Below, one piece after another: positions 16,460 to 25,277 of a DNA stretch of 33,699 nt (the stretch's first letter is position 1; each line of letters begins with the position of its first letter). The notes under the pieces are model-generated. The model saw only the letters and a program-made list of their open reading frames with translations. It was not told where the DNA came from and made no database searches. The stretch is from Nitrobacter winogradskyi (lineage in GTDB: Bacteria; Pseudomonadota; Alphaproteobacteria; Rhizobiales; Xanthobacteraceae), in the NCBI RefSeq assembly GCF_006539545.1, contig NZ_BJNF01000066.1:1-33699 (forward strand), read 5' to 3'. Made by a program: the position numbers and the translations under genes.

Positions 16460-16505
16460 AGATAGCTTTCCGATGCCGCGGCTGGTGCGGATCTGACCCG
16501 CGCCA

Positions 16506-16674
16506 TAGCGTTCGAGCGAAGCTTGTTCCGAGCGAAGCTTGTTCCGAGCGAAGCTTGTTCCGGGTGAAGCTTTTTCTCGGGCTTGAGCCCTAAGGATGGG
16601 CACCGGATCGCGTGGAAGAGCCGTCAAATCAGGATCATGGCGCCTCGCTTCTGAACTCCGTCAGAAGCGGAAAG
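16506..16674 (+). repeat. second module B copy with an internal 16-bp tandem expansion
   Basis: A second, more diverged B module directly follows copy 3. It begins TAGCGTTCGAGCGAAGC, then repeats GAGCGAAGCTTGTTCC three times exactly (16514-16529, 16530-16545, 16546-16561) plus a decayed fourth unit (16562-16577). It continues with CTCGGGCTTGAGCCCTAAGG and ends with a CGCTTCTGA/TCAGAAGCG hairpin (about 16644-16670). The HindIII-like AAGCTT in each unit corresponds to AAGCAT in the neighbouring B copy. From 16675 to 16781 I see nothing further. Confidence 0.75.
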
Positions 16675-16781
16675 CTGTCGTCGCGTATTATCCATATCAG
16701 GACGTAACAGTTACAGCGCGGGTGTGAAATCCGCGCTTAACTCACGTTGATTGCAAGTGATTGTCGATGCCGCGTGATGGC

Positions 16782-17069
16782 TCAGCGCGGTCCACGAGGA
16801 CCGGCGGCTGGACCGCCCCGGCCGGCTCCGGGTCCGGCGCCAAACACCGGCTTCGGTTTCATCGGCAGCAGGCCCTCGCGCTGCATCTTCTTGCGCGCGA
16901 GCTTGCGGGCGCGGCGCACGGCCTCGGCCTTTTCGCGCGCTTTCTTCTCGGAGGGCTTTTCGTAGTGGCCGCGGAGCTTCATTTCGCGGAAAATTCCCTC
17001 ACGCTGCATCTTCTTCTTCAGCGCCTTGAGGGCTTGATCGACATTATTATCGCGAACGAGAACCTGCAC
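16782..17069 (-). CDS. rpsU: 30S ribosomal protein bS21
   Basis: Small ribosomal subunit protein bS21, which helps mRNA base-pair with 16S rRNA during initiation. The start is a GTG at 17069, giving the canonical [22 protein letters not shown], with AGAGGA 9-14 bases upstream. A longer frame to 17159 has no family match. The core (to about residue 70: [33 protein letters not shown] split over basic helices) is standard. The 95-residue product is longer than the roughly 70 residues of gammaproteobacterial bS21 because of a C-terminal Gly/Pro/Arg tail ([19 protein letters not shown]), common in this bacterial group. The gene is divergent from aqpZ. Confidence 0.93.
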   Translation of the reverse strand: MQVLVRDNNVDQALKALKKKMQREGIFREMKLRGHYEKPSEKKAREKAEAVRRARKLARKKMQREGLLPMKPKPVFGAGPGAGRGGPAAGPRGPR

Positions 17070-17333
17070 GCGGCATCCTCTTTTCAGTTGAACAGTGTGA
17101 GATTTGTCAGACAGCGAAGGGCCGACAAAAGCGAAGCCCTCAGCGTCAAGGCCGCCCATATATCAGTTTAAGGCGCGGATGTCCAATGTTGGACGATCAT
17201 TTGGTTCGCCGAAGACGCCGAAATTCGGGTGGAATTCCCCCAAAAAAGCGTGATTGGGGTTCAGCAACGCCTCACATCGGGGTTTTATAAGCCTGCGCGG
17301 GGTGGTTGATTCTTCAACAAAGGAAGGCGTGTC

Positions 17334-18050
17334 ATGGACGTCAGGAAATACGCGGCCGAACTGATTGGCACTTTTTGGCTGACTTTTATGGGATGTGGCA
17401 GCGCCGTCATCGCGGCGGCGTTTCCCGAGGTCGGCATCGGGCTGCTGGGCGTGGCTCTCACCTTCGGCTTGAGCGTCGTCACCATGGCCTACGCGATCGG
17501 GCATATTTCGGGCTGTCATCTCAATCCGGCAGTCACCCTGGGTCTGACCGCGGGCGGGCGGTTTCCGGCGTCACAGGTGGTTCCCTATATCATCGCGCAG
17601 GTGATCGGGGCGATCGCCGCCGCCGCGCTGCTCTATGTGATCGCCAGCGGAGCGGCGGGCTTTGATGTCGCCAAGGGTTTCGCATCGAACGGCTACGGTG
17701 AGCATTCACCGGGTCACTACAACCTCACGGTGGCCTTCATCACCGAGGTGACGATGACGGCCATGTTCCTGTTCGTCATCATGGGATCGACCCACGGCAA
17801 AGCCCCGGCGGGTTTCGCGCCGCTGGCGATCGGGCTCGCGCTGGTGATGATTCATCTTGTGAGCATTCCCGTCACCAACACGTCGGTGAATCCGGCGCGC
17901 AGCACCGGTCCTGCTCTATTCGTCGGCGGCTGGGCTCTGGAGCAGCTCTGGCTGTTCTGGGTAGCACCGCTGATCGGCGGCGTTATCGGCGGCGTGGTCT
18001 ATCGCGGACTCAGCAGTGAGCCGGAAGGCGTCGTCGCGGGGAAAAAGTAG
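17334..18050 (+). CDS. aqpZ: aquaporin Z
   Basis: A water channel of the inner membrane. The 238-residue product has six transmembrane helices and both half-helix motifs: HLNPAVTLG with Asn64 and [10 protein letters not shown] with Asn186. The residues of the selectivity filter, Phe44, His174, Thr183 and Arg189, match those of the water-specific E. coli AqpZ, so I infer water and not glycerol transport. The ATG at 17334 follows a strong AAGGAAGG site. It is a single-gene unit: divergent from rpsU, convergent with purK, and followed by a clear hairpin terminator. Confidence 0.96.
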   Translation: MDVRKYAAELIGTFWLTFMGCGSAVIAAAFPEVGIGLLGVALTFGLSVVTMAYAIGHISGCHLNPAVTLGLTAGGRFPASQVVPYIIAQVIGAIAAAALLYVIASGAAGFDVAKGFASNGYGEHSPGHYNLTVAFITEVTMTAMFLFVIMGSTHGKAPAGFAPLAIGLALVMIHLVSIPVTNTSVNPARSTGPALFVGGWALEQLWLFWVAPLIGGVIGGVVYRGLSSEPEGVVAGKK

Positions 18051-18064
18051 CGTTACAGACGAGT

Positions 18065-18094
18065 GATTGCCGGGCTCGATCCGGCAATCCTTTT
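18065..18094 (+). terminator. Rho-independent terminator of aqpZ
   Basis: A perfect 9-bp stem, GATTGCCGG (18065-18073) and CCGGCAATC (18081-18089), with a 7-base loop, followed by CTTTTCCC. It begins 15 bases after the aqpZ stop codon. Confidence 0.85.
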
Positions 18095-18165
18095 CCCTAT
18101 GAGAAATCTTTCTCTGGCCAGACGCGCTTTTCGGCGTCGGCCCCGTTATCGGTCGCGCTTTATTA

Positions 18166-19274
18166 TCAGTCGCGGCCCTTGACGTCCGTCACATGCACCT
18201 CGGTCACATGTCCCATCTTGCGACCGGGGAGCGGCGAGCCCTTGCCGTAGATATGAACGGCGGCGCCGGGCACGGTGAGCCACTTCCGGTAATCGAGGAC
18301 TTCCTTGCCGATCAGGTTCGTCATGACGGCGCTGCCCTGCCGCACCGGCCTGCCGAGTGGCCAGCCGGCGACGGCGCGAATGTGCTGCTCGAATTGCGAG
18401 ACCGAGGCGCCGTCCAGTGTCCAATGGCCGGAGTTGTGGACTCGTGGTGCGATCTCGTTGACGAGGAGCGTCGGCCCGCTCGCGCCGCCCACCACGAACA
18501 TCTCCACGGCCAGCACACCGATATAGTCGAGCGCGACAGCAATTTTCCCGGCCATGTCGCGAGCCTGCGCGGCGAGCGCATCAGGAATCGCGGCCGGCGC
18601 GCGCGAATACTTCAGGATGTGATCGTGATGCTCGTTCTCGGTCACGTCGAAACATTCGACACGGCCATCGGCGCCGCGCGCGGCAATCACGGAAATCTCA
18701 CGCTCGAACGGCACGAAGGCCTCCACGACCGCCGACTTGGTGCAGAGATCGTCCCATACCTGATCAAGGTTGTCGCCTGCGCGGATGATGGCCTGTCCCT
18801 TGCCGTCGTAGCCGAACCGGCGGGTCTTGATCACGGCGGGCAGGCCGATGACCTTGATCGCCTCACGAAGCCCCTGCGCCGACGCCACGTCGGCATAGGC
18901 TGCTGTGCCGATACCCAGACCGGTGACGAAATTCTTTTCAAGCAGGCGGTCCTGCACCGTTTCCAGAATACGATGATCCGGCAGCACCGGCCGGCGTGCG
19001 GCAAGCACCATCGCGGTCGCCGCCGGGACATTCTCGAATTCATAGGTGATCACGTCGACGTCGGTTGCGAACAGCTCCAGCGCCTCGACGTCGGCGTATT
19101 CGGCGCAGGTGGCGTTCTGCACAACGTCGAACGCAGGGGAGTCCGGGTCTGGCGAGAACACCTGACACTTGAGGCCGAGGTGGGCGGCCGCCAGGACCAG
19201 CATCCGGCCGAGCTGACCGCCGCCGAGAATTCCGATGGTGCCACCCGGTTTGAGCGTCGGCCGCCGGGAACCGG

Positions 19275-19278
<4 letters not shown>
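18166..19278 (-). CDS. purK: N5-carboxyaminoimidazole ribonucleotide synthase
   Basis: PurK uses ATP and bicarbonate to carboxylate AIR to N5-CAIR in purine synthesis. The 370-residue product begins after a short tail with [24 protein letters not shown], the nucleotide-fold start of the family. It contains the ATP-grasp elements [32 protein letters not shown] and [19 protein letters not shown] chose the GTG at 19278, which overlaps the purE stop as GTGA and has a strong GGAGGA site 6-11 bases upstream inside purE. The frame is open to 19329 but those codons lie within purE. The gene is the second of the purE-purK pair. Confidence 0.95.
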
Positions 19279-19763
<485 letters not shown>

Positions 19764-19904
19764 TTATCTGTTGTTTCTTCGGGAATCCGGAAACTGATCG
19801 GGGTTACAGGAAGGCGCCTTGACGAGGCAAGCGGTGGGGCATGAACTATCCCTTCTTGGTGAACGGCGGCAAGCCTTGCGATGATCCAGACGATGAAAAA
19901 GTCA

Positions 19905-20030
19905 CCTATAGCGTTTTCCGGCTAGGTGGAGTCCGGTTAGCCGTAAGAAAACACGTTCAATCAAAAACTTGCGCTTATTCTGATCGCAAAACCGGTATCC
20001 ACTTTTGCGGAATACGCGCTAAAGCGGCTT
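19905..20030 (+). repeat. degenerate copy of the dispersed palindromic repeat
   Basis: The 325-base gap between purE and the DUF465 gene holds no recognisable gene. CTATAGCGTTTTCCGG and CCGGTTAGCCGTAAGAAAAC, followed by ACGTTCAATCAAAAAC, line up loosely with module B of the composite repeat. Then GCAAAACCGGTATCCACTTT with GCGGAATACGCGC resembles a reversed module A core. Many differences suggest an old, decayed copy. Confidence 0.5.
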
Positions 20031-20088
20031 GCCTTGCCCCTCATCATCGGGCGCAGGGCGAGTCGTTCGAAAGCAGGCCGCCCGGCGT

Positions 20089-20295
20089 TCAGGCGATGAT
20101 GTCCGGCGTGATCTGGTCTTCGATGAAGGAAATGCGATCGCGCAACTGTAGCTTGCGTTTCTTCAGCCGCTGTAGCCGCAGCAGATCCGGCGCGGGCGAT
20201 TGATGCAGCGCATCTATGGCGGCGTCCAGGTCGCGGTGTTCCTGTTGCAGACGGGCGAGCTCGGATCCGAGTTCGCGATCTTCTTCGTCGGCCAT
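20089..20295 (-). CDS. YdcH/DUF465 family protein
   Basis: A 68-residue cytosolic protein of the DUF465 (YdcH) family, with no known biochemical role. It is one helical hairpin: ELGSELARLQQEHRDLDAAIDAL, a short break HQSPAPDLL, then RLQRLKKRKLQLRDRISFIED, the family signature (LKKRKLxLKDxI). I chose the ATG at 20295 because the homologous part starts here; the frame is open to 20427 but the extra Arg-rich residues are not family-like. It is transcribed away from a second DUF465 gene (20531-20716), with 235 bases between the two starts. Confidence 0.85.
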   Translation of the reverse strand: MADEEDRELGSELARLQQEHRDLDAAIDALHQSPAPDLLRLQRLKKRKLQLRDRISFIEDQITPDIIA

Positions 20296-20530
20296 GATGA
20301 CGTACTGACTTGAATCGCGAAGAGTGGTGCGACGGTTTGGACTATCAACTTCGCGAATTATCTTCCTTGCCCGCGCCGCGCGCAAGTCGCGGGTTCCATG
20401 CGAGCGGTTGATTTTGGAATCCCGCAAAAATGATTGACGGGTCCTTCAGCCCCCATCGACAGTTGTTCTGGTTCATGTAGACTTTAGGGTTCGGGGCGAA
20501 TCTGAGGTTCATCTCACCGAGGAGGTTCGA
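20296..20530. promoter_or_regulatory. divergent promoter region between two DUF465 genes
   Basis: 235 bases between two divergent small genes. It must contain promoters for both. The only clear site is GAGGAGG just before the plus-strand gene. I see no long inverted repeat. Confidence 0.35.
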
Positions 20531-20716
20531 ATGGCAATTCAGGCGCATCTCGCTGAACTGGAACGGAAACATCGCGTTCTGGAAGGCGAATTGCACGATG
20601 CTCTCAGGCACCTTTCCAGTGACGACCTGAGGATTGCCGAGTTGAAGCGCCGGAAATTGATGCTCAAGGACGAGATCGAAAGACTTAAATTCTCCACGGC
20701 CGGGACCGTCCACTAA
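20531..20716 (+). CDS. YdcH/DUF465 family protein, second copy
   Basis: A 61-residue relative of the protein encoded divergently at 20089-20295. It shows the same layout: AHLAELERKHRVLEGELHDAL, a break HLSSDDLR, and IAELKRRKLMLKDEIERLKF. The two differ at most positions outside the signature, so the duplication is old or the copies came together separately. The ATG at 20531 has a strong GAGGAGG site at 8-14 bases. The function is unknown; the helical hairpin suggests a small dimer or a partner-binding protein (inference). Confidence 0.88.
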   Translation: MAIQAHLAELERKHRVLEGELHDALRHLSSDDLRIAELKRRKLMLKDEIERLKFSTAGTVH

Positions 20717-20824
20717 TCCCCAATCACTCGCTTTAGGGGTCACGGAGTCAACGTTCGTTGACTGCTGCCGGTTCGCTGGCGAGCCTGCTTTCAGCCGGTT
20801 GCGTTCGCTGTTTCCGGGCCCGGT

Positions 20825-21931
20825 TCACTGTTTGGCAGCGAGGGCGGCGACGTGATCGGCGATCGCAAGTGATGCGGTCAGGCCGGGCGACTCAATTCCG
20901 AACAGGTTGATCAGCCCGGACAGGCCGTGGTCCGCGGGTCCCTGGATCATGAAGTCCTGCGCCGCCACCGCTGGCGGCACGATTTTGGGCCGGATGCCGG
21001 AATAGGCGGGGATCAGGGCGTCGTCAGGCAGGTCGGGCCAGTAGCGCCGGATCGCGGGGTAGAACCGGGTCGCGCGCTCCGGGTCGACGTCATAGTTCGG
21101 TGTCTCGATCCATTCCACGTCGGGGCCGAAGCGAGGCTGGCCGGCGAGGTCGAGCGTGAGATGCACGCCAAGGCCGCCCGGCTCGGGGACCGGATAGATC
21201 AGGTGCGAAAATGGCGCACGAACGCTGCAACTGAAATAGCTTCCCTTGGCGAGGTAGGCCGGTGGAATCCGTTCCACGGGCATGCCTTCGATACGGCGCG
21301 CCACTGTCGGAGCATCAAGGCCGGCGGCATTGATCAGCAGATCACAGACGAGCGTCATCGGCGCGTCGCCACCGGTTTCGATCTCAAACCCATGAGGCGT
21401 CGCCCTAGCGCCCGACAGGGGAGTATGAAATGCGAATGCCGCGCCGTCCCGCTCTGCGTCACCGCGCAAGGCCAGCATGAAGGCGTGACTGTCGATGATG
21501 CCGGTCGAGGGAGACAGCAGCCCGGCCACGCAGCGCAGCGCCGGCTCAAGCGCGCGGGCCTCGTCGCCGTTCAGGAGCCGGATGTCTTCAACGCCGTTGG
21601 CCTCCGCTTGTGCTCTGATGGTTTGCAGCCTGTCGACCTCGCCTTCGGTGGTCGCCACGATCAGCTTGCCGCACATGCGGTGTGGAATGCCGTGCTCCCG
21701 GCAGTAAGCGTAGAGGGCGGGGCGGCCGCTGACGCAGGTTCGCGCCATCAGGCTGCCGGAGGGATAGTAGATGCCGGCGTGTATCACCTCGCTGTTGCGC
21801 GACGACGTTACTGTTCCGATGTTGTCCGCAGCCTCCAGAACGATCACTTCCCGGCCGGCGCGTGCGAGCCGCCGCGCGACCGCAAGCCCGATCACGCCAG
21901 CACCCACGACAACGCACTCGATCCTGTCCAT
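20825..21931 (-). CDS. FAD-dependent oxidoreductase, LhgO/L2HGDH-like (DAO family)
   Basis: A 368-residue flavoprotein of the DAO superfamily. It begins with the dinucleotide-binding motif [21 protein letters not shown] and [29 protein letters not shown], typical of L-2-hydroxyglutarate oxidases and relatives. Further family stretches are [25 protein letters not shown] (broken into shorter conserved pieces) and YSGIRPKI near the C-terminus, ending with [19 protein letters not shown]-2-hydroxyglutarate is the likeliest substrate class, but a glycerol-3-phosphate or amino-acid oxidase role cannot be excluded. I chose the ATG at 21931; a GTG nine codons upstream is also possible, and neither has a strong ribosome-binding site. 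The upstream gap holds repeats. Confidence 0.85.
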   Translation of the reverse strand: MDRIECVVVGAGVIGLAVARRLARAGREVIVLEAADNIGTVTSSRNSEVIHAGIYYPSGSLMARTCVSGRPALYAYCREHGIPHRMCGKLIVATTEGEVDRLQTIRAQAEANGVEDIRLLNGDEARALEPALRCVAGLLSPSTGIIDSHAFMLALRGDAERDGAAFAFHTPLSGARATPHGFEIETGGDAPMTLVCDLLINAAGLDAPTVARRIEGMPVERIPPAYLAKGSYFSCSVRAPFSHLIYPVPEPGGLGVHLTLDLAGQPRFGPDVEWIETPNYDVDPERATRFYPAIRRYWPDLPDDALIPAYSGIRPKIVPPAVAAQDFMIQGPADHGLSGLINLFGIESPGLTASLAIADHVAALAAKQ

Positions 21932-21989
21932 TTGTAATCCGGACTGTTTTCCGATCACCGCGGCGCAATTCGCGCCGGCCTGTCTTGAA

Positions 21990-22110
21990 AGCCCGATTCA
22001 ACGGCGTTGAATCAAACTCTACTTCATTCCTTCAATCGCGCATGATCCTGTCCGAAAACCGGTTTCCGCTTTGCGCTGGCGGCCATCCGTGGGTTGGAGA
22101 TCATGTTTTG
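21990..22110 (-). repeat. composite palindromic repeat, copy 4 (modules C and A, reversed)
   Basis: In the 419-base gap between the FAD oxidoreductase and potA. Module C is GATTCAACG (21995-22003) facing CGTTGAATC (22005-22013). Module A (about 22038-22106) reads CGCATGATCCTGTCCGAAAA then CCGGTTTCCGCTTTGCGCTG and ends GAGATCATG, the reverse complement of the other A copies. Read on the minus strand the order is A then C, the same as in the plus-strand copies; no module B follows. From about 22110 to 22350 I see no gene. Confidence 0.75.
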
Positions 22111-22350
22111 GCGGTGGTCATTAATCATGAGAGATCGATTGTGGCAATCCGGGTCACATTTGCCAGTCAATCTCAACCACGCCTGTTGAGTAGGAGTTGG
22201 TGCCTCCGGGCCCGAATGCCGCATCCAAAGTTCTGCCGGCAACGTGTATTGCCGATGGTCGTTTGATTTCGATAGTCGCAAGAACACGCGATGGAATGTG
22301 ATCGCATCCCTGGAGGCCAGGATCATGCTCGCGAAACGAGACGGGATGGA

Positions 22351-23499
22351 ATGACGGACGAGGAGAGACGTGATTTCGAAGCGACGGCACAGGCCGACAA
22401 GCCATTGTTGCAGGTCGATGCGGTCGTCAGGCGCTTTGGCGAAGTTTCCGCTGTCGATCATCTGTCGCTCGACATCAGGACGGGGGAGTTCTTTGCGCTG
22501 CTGGGGCCGAGCGGCTGCGGCAAGACCACGCTGCTCCGGATGCTGGGAGGATTCGAGACGCCTGATGGCGGGCGCATCCTTCTCGACGGTCAGGACATAT
22601 CCGGCGTTCCGCCGCATCGGCGACCGGTCAACATGATGTTCCAGAACTACGCGCTGTTTCCGCATCTGTCCGTGCGGGACAACATCGCGTTCGGGCTGAG
22701 GCGAGCGGGCCTGCCGCGCGCCGGGATCGAAGCGCGGGTCACGGAGATGCTGGCGCTGGTGAGTCTCGATGGCATGGAAAAACGCAAGCCGGAGCAACTA
22801 TCGGGCGGCCAGAGGCAGCGCGTGGCGCTGGCGCGCGCGCTCGCCCGGCGTCCGCGGCTGTTGCTGCTCGATGAGCCGATGGCCGCGCTCGACAAGAAGC
22901 TGCGCGAGAACACGCAAGCCGAATTGATGCGGCTGCAGCGCCGGCTCGGCATGACCTTCATCATCGTCACCCATGATCAGGAGGAGGCGATGATGATGGC
23001 GGATCGCATCGGCGTCATGAATGCGGGGCGTCTGCAACAGGTGGCGACGCCGCGACAACTCTACGAGGCGCCGAATTCGCGCTGGATTGCCGAGTTCGTC
23101 GGCGGGATCAACATCATCGATGGCGCGGTGGAGTCGAGCGGTCGCGGCCGCATGTCGGTCGCGACGCAGTCCGCCGGACCGGTGACGGTGGCGACGCCCT
23201 TGCAGGCGCTGACGACGGATCAGGTCTGCGTTGCGATACGCCCGGAGAAGGTTCGCCTGTCGAGCGGCGAGGCGGCACCCGATGCGGGAGATGCGGCCGG
23301 GACCAACCGCATGGAAGGCGTCATTGCCGGCGTCAGCTATCTTGGCGGCCAGACCCGCTATCAGGTCAGGCTCGATCGCGGCGCGCTGCTGCATGCATCG
23401 GTCGCCAACACCGTTCGGCGGGAGGCTGAAGCCTTCGAGACGGCGCAGCGCGTGGTGGCGTGTTTCGCGCCGGACGATTGCATGGTGCTTGACCGATGA
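22351..23499 (+). CDS. potA: polyamine-type ABC transporter ATP-binding protein (PotA-like)
   Basis: The ATPase of an importer in the spermidine/putrescine class. The 382-residue product has Walker A GPSGCGKTT, Q-loop MFQNYALFPHLSVRDN, the signature LSGGQRQRVALARALARRP, Walker B LLLLDEPMAALD and switch His in IIVTHDQEEAM. A C-terminal TOBE-type domain follows from about residue 265. The ATG at 22351 has GGGA about 8 bases upstream; the frame is open to 22291, but the extra residues are not family-like. Its stop overlaps the next gene by ATGA, so the three genes form a tight operon. Substrate cannot be told from the ATPase alone. Confidence 0.92.
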   Translation: MTDEERRDFEATAQADKPLLQVDAVVRRFGEVSAVDHLSLDIRTGEFFALLGPSGCGKTTLLRMLGGFETPDGGRILLDGQDISGVPPHRRPVNMMFQNYALFPHLSVRDNIAFGLRRAGLPRAGIEARVTEMLALVSLDGMEKRKPEQLSGGQRQRVALARALARRPRLLLLDEPMAALDKKLRENTQAELMRLQRRLGMTFIIVTHDQEEAMMMADRIGVMNAGRLQQVATPRQLYEAPNSRWIAEFVGGINIIDGAVESSGRGRMSVATQSAGPVTVATPLQALTTDQVCVAIRPEKVRLSSGEAAPDAGDAAGTNRMEGVIAGVSYLGGQTRYQVRLDRGALLHASVANTVRREAEAFETAQRVVACFAPDDCMVLDR

Positions 23500-24410
23500 G
23501 CGGGCGGCGTCTTTTCGCCACTCCCGCGCGCAGGGCGGCGGTCGCGCCGTTCTTATGGATGTTGCTGTTTTTCCTGCTGCCGTTCGGCTTCGTGCTGAAG
23601 ATCAGCCTGTCGCACGCGGTGATGGCGCAGCCGCCTTATCTGCCGGTGTTCGATCCGGCCGAGGGCATTGCTGCTCTCAAGGCGGCCATCGCGGCGCTGT
23701 CGCTCGACAATTTCAGGCTGCTTGCGTCGGATCATTTTTACGTGCTGTCCTACCTGCGGAGCGTCGTCGTCGCCCTGGTCTCGACGTCGATCCTGCTCGC
23801 GATCGGCTATCCCATCGCTTACGGCATGTCGCGCCTGCCGGCACGCTGGCAGCCGATTGCGATGATCCTGGTGATCGTGCCGTTCTGGACCTCGTTTCTG
23901 GTCCGCGTGTACGCCTGGATCAATATTCTCCAGCACGACGGCATCCTGAACAACGTGCTGATGGCGCTGCGTCTCGTCAGCGCGCCCGTCGTGTGGCTGT
24001 CCACCGATGCGGCGATGTATATCGGGCTGGTCTATTCCTATCTGCCCTTCATGATCCTGCCGCTCTACGCGACATTGGCGAAAATCGATCCCGCGCTTCT
24101 TGAGGCTTCCGCCGACCTTGGCGGCTCGCGTCTGACGACGTTCTGGCTGGTGACGGTGCCGCTGTCGCTGCCGGGGATCGGCGCGGGCGCGCTGTTGTGT
24201 TTCATTCCGATTGTCGGTGAGTTCGTGATTCCGGATCTGCTCGCGGGGTCTGCGTCGCCGATGATCGGGCAGACGCTGTGGCTGGAATTCTTCAACAACC
24301 ACGATTGGCCGGTGGCGTCGGCGATCGCCGTCGTGCTGCTGGTGCTGCTGCTGGCGCCGCTTCTCGTTTACGAGCGCGTGCAGCGCCGCCGGCTGGAAGG
24401 GACGCGATGA
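23496..24410 (+). CDS. potB: polyamine-type ABC transporter permease (PotB-like)
   Basis: Inner-membrane permease of the importer, 304 residues with six predicted helices. It starts with a basic segment and the helix VAPFLWMLLFFLLPFGFVLKISL. It has the PotB-like MILVIVPFWTSFLVRVYAWINI and the EAA motif EASADLGGSRLTTFWLVTVPLSLPGI that docks on the ATPase. The region with VGEFVIPDLLAGSASPMIGQ is strongly conserved in PotB/PotH proteins. The ATG at 23496 overlaps the potA stop (ATGA), and the gene's own stop overlaps the start of potC in the same way. Confidence 0.92.
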   Translation: MSGRRLFATPARRAAVAPFLWMLLFFLLPFGFVLKISLSHAVMAQPPYLPVFDPAEGIAALKAAIAALSLDNFRLLASDHFYVLSYLRSVVVALVSTSILLAIGYPIAYGMSRLPARWQPIAMILVIVPFWTSFLVRVYAWINILQHDGILNNVLMALRLVSAPVVWLSTDAAMYIGLVYSYLPFMILPLYATLAKIDPALLEASADLGGSRLTTFWLVTVPLSLPGIGAGALLCFIPIVGEFVIPDLLAGSASPMIGQTLWLEFFNNHDWPVASAIAVVLLVLLLAPLLVYERVQRRRLEGTR

Positions 24411-25228
24411 TGGCAAGGCCGGCGCTCGCCAGACTGTCGCCGTTCAACATTACGTCGCTCGCGCTTGGTCTGGCGTTTCTGTACCTGCCTATCGTCATTC
24501 TCGTGATCTATTCGTTCAACGCCTCGCGGCTGGTGACGGTCTGGGGTGGATGGTCGTTGCGCTGGTACATGGCGTTTTTCAACGACGAGGCCATGTTGTC
24601 CGCGCTTGCGATGAGCCTGCGGGTCGCCGCGGTGTCGGCTACGGCGGCGACCATTCTGGGAACGCTGGCCGCGGTCGCCCTGACGCGCGCGGGCTCCTTC
24701 CATGGACGCACGCTGTTCTCGGGAATGCTGTACGCGCCGCTGGTGATGCCCGAGGTGATCACCGGGCTGTCCCTGCTGCTGCTGTTCGTTGCGGTCGACG
24801 CGCAGCGCGGATTCTGGACAGTCACGATCGCGCATACCACGCTGACCATGTGCTTCGTGACCGTGGTGGTGCAGTCGCGCCTCGGCTCGCTCGATCGAAG
24901 CCTGGAGGAAGCCGCGATGGACCTCGGCTGCGATCCCTTCCTGGCGTTCGTCAAGGTGACGTTGCCGTTGATCCTGCCATCGGTCGTCGCGGGGTGGATG
25001 CTTGCCTTTACGCTGTCGATGGATGACGTGGTGATCGCGAGCTTTACCACCGGTCCAGGCTCGACGACGCTCCCGATCCGGATTTATTCGGAGGTGCGCC
25101 TCGGCGTGAAGCCTGAAATCAATGCGATCTGCACGTTGATCGTCGGATCGATCGCCGTGGTCATCGTGGCCGCGTCTCTGGTCTCGAAACTTTCAAGCCG
25201 GCAGGGCGAAAACGCAGCACCCCTGTAG
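24407..25228 (+). CDS. potC: polyamine-type ABC transporter permease (PotC-like)
   Basis: The second permease, 273 residues with six helices. The start FNITSLALGLAFLYLPIVILVIYSFNASRL and the helix-loop MDDVVIASFTTGPGSTTLPI match PotC/PotI proteins, and the EAA motif is EEAAMDLGCDPFLAFVKVTLPLILPSV. The ATG at 24407 overlaps the potB stop as ATGA and has GGAAGGG 6-12 bases upstream; a second ATG follows at once (24410). A longer frame from 24278 lies within potB. This is the last gene of the operon, and no solute-binding protein gene follows: the next gene is convergent. Confidence 0.92.
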   Translation: MMARPALARLSPFNITSLALGLAFLYLPIVILVIYSFNASRLVTVWGGWSLRWYMAFFNDEAMLSALAMSLRVAAVSATAATILGTLAAVALTRAGSFHGRTLFSGMLYAPLVMPEVITGLSLLLLFVAVDAQRGFWTVTIAHTTLTMCFVTVVVQSRLGSLDRSLEEAAMDLGCDPFLAFVKVTLPLILPSVVAGWMLAFTLSMDDVVIASFTTGPGSTTLPIRIYSEVRLGVKPEINAICTLIVGSIAVVIVAASLVSKLSSRQGENAAPL

Positions 25229-25277
25229 GCGCCGGATCGAGGCGCGCCTGGGATTGACGAAGGGCTTGCGAGGAACG

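Noticed and set aside
16514-16577. Short regularly spaced repeats as a possible CRISPR
   Set aside because: The 16-bp units are directly adjacent without spacers, so this is a simple tandem repeat within a dispersed element.
19841-20203. A 120-codon frame in the purE-DUF465 gap
   Set aside because: It runs through a decayed palindromic repeat and into the antisense of the DUF465 gene; only the first 25 residues look protein-like.
20747-20762. GTCAACG/CGTTGAC palindrome after the second DUF465 gene as a terminator
   Set aside because: The 7-bp stem has a 2-base loop and no T-run follows; it could be a small binding site, but nothing supports that.
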